Source of the DNA: Oceanospirillaceae bacterium
GTDB taxonomy: Bacteria > Pseudomonadota > Gammaproteobacteria > Pseudomonadales > Balneatricaceae
Direction: 5' to 3'
NCBI GenBank assembly: GCA_013215375.1
Contig: JABSRB010000051.1
Span: 1 to 35,981, forward strand
DNA length: 35,981 nucleotides
Below the pieces are notes generated by a model. It was not told where the DNA came from. It searched no databases and saw only the letters and a program-made list of their open reading frames with translations. This document shows positions 32,897 to 35,981 of the stretch, piece by piece. Numbering within the stretch: position 1 is the stretch's first letter; the number at the start of each line of letters is the position of its first letter. The translations under genes were made by a program, and so were the position numbers.

Positions 32897-33463
32897 TTAT
32901 CCCTCAGCTTTATCCGCTGCACTGCTTTGCAGAGCGCGAAGTGCATCGCGTAGAGTATCGGCGAGTAACACATCGCTAAATTTTCCTTGCTCGGCATCAA
33001 AGCGTTGTGCAAAAGGACCTACACTAAAATTCGCTTTTAGATCTGCGCCAAAATGCGGGGCTGAGTCAGTGGCTGCTTTAAGCACATTGCTTGCACCACC
33101 TGGGCCCGGGGATGCAGACATGATTAACATTGGCTTACCCTGAAAGACTTTTGCATTAATACGCGACGCCCAGTCAAAAATATTTTTGTAGGCAGCGGTG
33201 TAAGAACCGTTGTGCTCAGCATAGGAAATAATCACGGCATCCGCCGCGCCAATCTTGTCAAAAAATTGCTGTGCCAAAGCGGGAATTCCCGTATCGTTTT
33301 CGCGATCAATACTATAAATAGGCATTTCGAAATCATTGAGGTCGATAAGATCTATATCAGCACCTGGCACTATTTCTTGGGCTAATACTTGGGTGGCATG
33401 GGTAACAATAGCTTTGTTGATTGAATGGCGGCTACTGGTAGCGGCAAAGGCTAGTACTTTCAT
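32897..33463 (-). CDS. NADPH-dependent FMN reductase family protein
   Basis: A 188-residue flavodoxin-fold reductase. The phosphate loop ATSSRHSINKAIV and the later SASPGPGGASNVLKA and HNGSYTAAYKNIFDWAS segments are typical of the ChrR/SsuE-like FMN reductases, which reduce quinones, chromate or azo compounds using NAD(P)H. It is of normal length. It is divergent from the LysR gene at 33582, with a 7-bp-arm palindrome between them, so it is probably that regulator's target. Nearby quinol-monooxygenase and LysR genes fit a quinone-stress theme, but this link is inferred. Confidence 0.92.
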   Translation of the reverse strand: MKVLAFAATSSRHSINKAIVTHATQVLAQEIVPGADIDLIDLNDFEMPIYSIDRENDTGIPALAQQFFDKIGAADAVIISYAEHNGSYTAAYKNIFDWASRINAKVFQGKPMLIMSASPGPGGASNVLKAATDSAPHFGADLKANFSVGPFAQRFDAEQGKFSDVLLADTLRDALRALQSSAADKAEG

Positions 33464-33502
33464 TGATTAAATCCTCAAGTAAATGTTGTTGTAATTATAT
33501 GG

Positions 33503-33522
33503 TTGTTACATAAAAGTAACAA
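33503..33522. promoter_or_regulatory. Candidate LysR operator between the reductase and regulator genes
   Basis: TTGTTAC (33503-33509), ATAAAA, GTAACAA (33516-33522) is a perfect 7-bp inverted repeat in the 118-bp divergent intergenic region. Its dyad of T-N-A form fits a LysR recognition site. It is about 40 bp upstream of the reductase start. Confidence 0.6.
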
Positions 33523-33581
33523 TGCGCTAAAATAATCTATAGCTGTGCGTTTTTGCAACAAGGTAAATGTCGAGGGTTAAC

Positions 33582-34469
33582 ATGAAACATTGGAATGAGA
33601 TGAGAACGGCCTACAAAGTGGCTGAATTAGGCAGTGTTAGCGCGGCCGCACAAGCGTTAGAGGTGCATCGCGCAACTGTGTTACGGCATGTCGATGTACT
33701 GGAACGAGAATTGACCACAAAACTGTTCATACGTCATGCTCAGGGCTACATACCCACTGAGGCTGGCAATGCTCTGCTTAGAGTGGCCAAAGTCACCGAG
33801 GAGCAGTTTAGCCAATTCGCCAAGCGGAGCAAAATGCACGATGGTGAGTTGAGCGGTGATTTTGTTATCAGCTCAATTGATATAACTTCAGCTTTGTTAA
33901 TGCCGGCGATCAAAATATTCCAACAGCAACATCCCAAGATAGTGCTGCGCTATTTATCCAGTGAAGAGATTTTTAAACTGGAGTATGGACAGGCACATAT
34001 TGCCGTACGCACCGGGGTAAAACCTAGCGAAATGGACTATGTGTGCCTGCCTTTCTTTGACTTCGAAATAGGTTTTTTTGCCTCAAAAAGCTATTTGGCA
34101 CAGCACGGAACCCCTTTTGATATCGAAGATTTTGCAGAGCACGCGTTTATTGCGATAGACGATTTAAGCGCTAAACCGGTGATGCACCAATGGATGAGAG
34201 AGCACATTGATGAGTCTAATGTGGTGTTGCGTAGTACCAGTCGCACCGTACAAAAACAGGCTTTGCTCGCGGGGTTGGGCATCGCTTTGCTACCCACATA
34301 CGAGGGGCGACAAAACAGCGATTTAGTGGCTGTTGTGCCAGCGTTGAGCTGGCAGGTAAAAAATTGGTTGGTGACACATGGTGATCAACATCGCAGTGAA
34401 AAAATACAGGCGTTTTTAGCCGTGATTAAAAGCCCGCAGTACCTATATATTATGAAATTTATACTTTGA
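33582..34469 (+). CDS. LysR-family transcriptional regulator
   Basis: A 295-residue LysR regulator. The HTH region is MRTAYKVAELGSVSAAAQALEVHRATVLRHVDVLERELTTKLF (about 7-50). The effector domain contains ALLAGLGIALLPTYEG, the usual hinge-lobe signature, and HIAVRTGVKPSEMDYV. I prefer the ATG at 33582 because GAGGG at 33572-33576 lies 5 nt upstream; an ATG at 33567 has only AAGGT two bases away. It is unusually Arg/His-biased in the HTH (VHRATVLRHVDV). It is divergent from the FMN reductase, which it probably regulates. The C-terminus ends in a short hydrophobic tail rather than the usual extension. Confidence 0.88.
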   Translation: MKHWNEMRTAYKVAELGSVSAAAQALEVHRATVLRHVDVLERELTTKLFIRHAQGYIPTEAGNALLRVAKVTEEQFSQFAKRSKMHDGELSGDFVISSIDITSALLMPAIKIFQQQHPKIVLRYLSSEEIFKLEYGQAHIAVRTGVKPSEMDYVCLPFFDFEIGFFASKSYLAQHGTPFDIEDFAEHAFIAIDDLSAKPVMHQWMREHIDESNVVLRSTSRTVQKQALLAGLGIALLPTYEGRQNSDLVAVVPALSWQVKNWLVTHGDQHRSEKIQAFLAVIKSPQYLYIMKFIL

Positions 34470-34643
34470 TTGATAAATATTTTGTTCGATTGTTTTATGT
34501 AATTTGTTGATAAGTAAATACTAATTTTTATGCTCTGCGTTTTGAAATCACAACTGATAGGCACCCTGTAAATAGCACTAGATTTATCCAATGACAATTC
34601 GTAAACTAGCGGCTTCCATTATAGATGATAGCAAATAAATACT

Positions 34644-35699
34644 TTGATACCGCAATACTATTTTAGACCAAAGGTCTTTTTAACCTTATCTATTGTTCTC
34701 CTACTGACGCTCATTTTTGCCGTACCTAGCGTGCAAAGTGCGACATCATCAGCAAATTTAAAAGCCTTTAAAGCCAGTCGCAATATCGCTGTGCTCACCT
34801 CGACGAATGCCATGTCCTATATTCGTCAACCCAACGTAAAGCTGTTGGTGGTGTTGTTTTCAACCTTTGATAAGTCCTGCAAAACATGCGCGAATGCCAA
34901 CCGAAATTTCTACGCATTAGCTAAGCAGCATAAAGATATTAACTTCGCGTTTGTTAATACTCAGCCATGGCGTGCAAAAGAGTTGGAGAGCGTGCTGTTT
35001 TTTAGGTTAAGCAATACTAAGCCCGTTTCACTTATTTTTCACAACACTAAGGTTTTGCGAAAGCTAGTCGGTGCTAACTATCAAAAAATGCCAGGTTATT
35101 TAAAGGCGGCACGCAACATAATTACCTCGGGGCATCTACCGATGTACGGTAATAAACTAGCGAATGGCAGTTTTAGTGCGGTGGTTATTTCAGATCAATA
35201 TCAAGCCTTTTTGACCAAGTACCTCAATAATGAAAAAAATTACAAAGCATTGGCGGTAGCGCTTGGTAAACGTCAAAAGTGGACCGCGAGTCAAAAAGTG
35301 GGTTATCTGTCACAGGCGGACGCTAATAACCAAGCGCTCTCGCAGTGTAATCAACGTTGGAAATCCAAGGGCAATCGCGGCGCTTGCCAGTTATATATGG
35401 TTGGCGATGAATATGTCTATGGAAAATCGGGTCCACAAATTAAAGCGATTACTGCAGCGATCAAAAACAAACAAACGCCATTAGACAAATACGTATTAAA
35501 ACTTAAACCGTTAAAAAATAACAAAGCACTTGCCTATGCCGTCAACAAAAACGGCAGCTGGACGTCCAGCTATGTCTTCAACCACAGCAGTGTTCGCAGC
35601 GCAACCAAAGCGGTGTTGGCAAGCTGCGAGAAACGCCGCCTGCAAAAGAATATGAGCAGCCCCTGCAGTTTGTATTATGTTAATGATAGGAAGCTTTGA
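34644..35699 (+). CDS. Exported thioredoxin-fold protein with two C-terminal Cys-containing repeats
   Basis: A 351-residue exported protein, N-terminal hydrophobic segment at about 10-30. Residues about 40-165 form a thioredoxin-like domain with the active-site-like motif CKTC (79-82). Two similar repeats follow: NYKALAVALGKRQKWTASQK to CNQRWKSKGNRGACQLYMVGD (about 198-251) and NKALAYAVNKNGSWTSSYVF to CEKRRLQKNMSSPCSLYYVND (about 291-348). Each repeat carries a pair of cysteines about 12 residues apart. The protein is probably redox-active or disulfide-bonded in the periplasm. It starts with TTG and lacks a clear Shine-Dalgarno, so the start is uncertain. Its stop codon overlaps the first heptad of a repeat array. 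Confidence 0.75.
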   Translation: MIPQYYFRPKVFLTLSIVLLLTLIFAVPSVQSATSSANLKAFKASRNIAVLTSTNAMSYIRQPNVKLLVVLFSTFDKSCKTCANANRNFYALAKQHKDINFAFVNTQPWRAKELESVLFFRLSNTKPVSLIFHNTKVLRKLVGANYQKMPGYLKAARNIITSGHLPMYGNKLANGSFSAVVISDQYQAFLTKYLNNEKNYKALAVALGKRQKWTASQKVGYLSQADANNQALSQCNQRWKSKGNRGACQLYMVGDEYVYGKSGPQIKAITAAIKNKQTPLDKYVLKLKPLKNNKALAYAVNKNGSWTSSYVFNHSSVRSATKAVLASCEKRRLQKNMSSPCSLYYVNDRKL

Positions 35700-35733
35700 G
35701 CTTTGAGCTACGAGCTACGAGCTAAAAGCTAAA
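35692..35733 (+). repeat. Heptad array AGCTNNN x6, overlapping the stop codon
   Basis: Six consecutive 7-bp units in the register AGCT-NNN: AGCTTTG twice, AGCTACG twice, AGCTAAA twice (35692-35733). The thioredoxin-fold gene's TGA (35697-35699) falls within the first unit and the start of the second. Pairs of identical units in a row suggest stepwise duplication. Confidence 0.85.
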
Positions 35734-35740
35734 ATATCTC

Positions 35741-35850
35741 AGTTTTTCTCTGTGTAGCGAAGCGCCTCTGTGCTCTCGGTGGTAGATAGTCTTTAAAAGA
35801 TTTTTTTCACCACAGAGGGCACAGAGAACACGGAGGAAAGATTAAGAAAA
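35741..35850. repeat. Dispersed CACAGAGG element, copy C (inverted relative to copy B)
   Basis: TTTTTCTCTGTGTAGCGAAG followed by CGCCTCTGTGCTCTCGGTGG, an AT-rich centre with CTTTAAAAGATTTTTTT, and then CACCACAGAGGGCACAGAG followed by AACACGGAGGAAAGATTAAG form the reverse complement of copy B with small differences. The two halves are inverted relative to each other. It is non-coding. Confidence 0.85.
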
Positions 35851-35860
35851 GACAATCGAG

Positions 35861-35874
35861 AGCTAACAGCTAAA
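35861..35874 (+). repeat. Two further AGCT-type heptads
   Basis: AGCTAAC (35861-35867) and AGCTAAA (35868-35874) follow copy C directly, in the same AGCTNNN register as the array before it. They look like a remnant of another array. Confidence 0.6.
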
Positions 35875-35918
35875 ATAAATGTGTTGATGAACTTTGATGT
35901 GACGGCGAAACTTTCTTG

Positions 35919-35981
35919 CTCACAGCTCACAGCTCACAGCTCACAGCTCACAGCTCACAGCTCACAGCTCACAGCTCACAG
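35919..35981 (+). repeat. Heptanucleotide tandem array (CTCACAG) x9, open at the window end
   Basis: Nine perfect copies of CTCACAG (equal to AGCTCAC in the AGCTNNN register) fill 35919-35981 and continue past the window. Perfect unit identity implies recent expansion. The gene that it might precede is outside the window. Confidence 0.93.

Noticed and set aside
35919-35981. The CTCACAG array as a CRISPR array or replication origin iterons.
   Set aside because: Units are 7 bp and directly adjacent with no spacers, and no replication gene or DnaA-box context is present.

Overview
The window looks like chromosomal DNA of a marine or aquatic gammaproteobacterium. The AT-leaning composition, the gammaproteobacterial-type 5S rRNA 3' end, Tat and Sec exported proteins and many LysR/TetR/MocR regulators fit a Cellvibrionales-like genome. 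That placement is inference from general character, because no complete phylogenetic marker lies inside the window.

Layout. (1) 1-97: the 3' tail of a 5S rRNA gene and its rrn terminator, followed by about 400 bp of decayed, tandemly duplicated rrn-downstream sequence. (2) 545-5517: a periplasmic solute-binding-like protein, a DapA/NanA-type aldolase divergent from a MocR-type (GntR-aminotransferase) regulator with a clear operator between them, and a Tat-exported multicopper oxidase. (3) 5518-6727: a dispersed repeat, a 10-copy heptanucleotide array and an EamA transporter whose start lies 9 bp after the array. (4) 6799-15975: a candidate signalling and secretion locus. It holds a periplasmic binding-like protein, an unusual NarL-type sensor kinase with an extracytoplasmic jelly-roll domain, two translationally coupled large secreted proteins (706 and 1126 aa; the second has VWA, DUF11-like and peptidoglycan-binding-like regions) and a convergent NarL-family response regulator. 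A shared palindrome, CTGTCG-N4-CGACAG, lies upstream of the kinase gene and of the secreted pair. (5) 16359-29397: a sugar or polyol import and oxidative catabolism cluster. It encodes a complete ABC importer (solute-binding protein, two permeases, ATPase), five Gfo/Idh/MocA dehydrogenases, a DUF993 aldolase-like protein, a xylose-isomerase-like TIM barrel protein and a TetR repressor. It forms two same-strand transcription units separated by a terminator, plus one convergent dehydrogenase gene. (6) 29569-33463: a LysR regulator divergent from a quinol-monooxygenase/DUF2798/RidA-like mini-operon, a YHYH-domain exported protein and an FMN reductase. (7) 33582-35699: a LysR regulator divergent from the FMN reductase, and a thioredoxin-fold protein with two Cys-containing C-terminal repeats. 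(8) 35692-35981: heptad arrays around another copy of the dispersed repeat, running off the window.

How the parts work together. In region 5 the importer probably brings in an unphosphorylated sugar, glycoside or cyclitol. The dehydrogenases would oxidise it, and the TIM-barrel and DUF993 enzymes would isomerise and cleave the product. The TetR protein probably controls both operons through related ATGTAACTA-containing sites. In region 4 the kinase/regulator pair most likely controls production of the two secreted proteins. The most novel features are the region 4 locus with its shared palindrome, the paired DapB-like/DapA-like enzymes in region 5, and the association of AGCTNNN-type heptad arrays with CACAGAGG dispersed elements.
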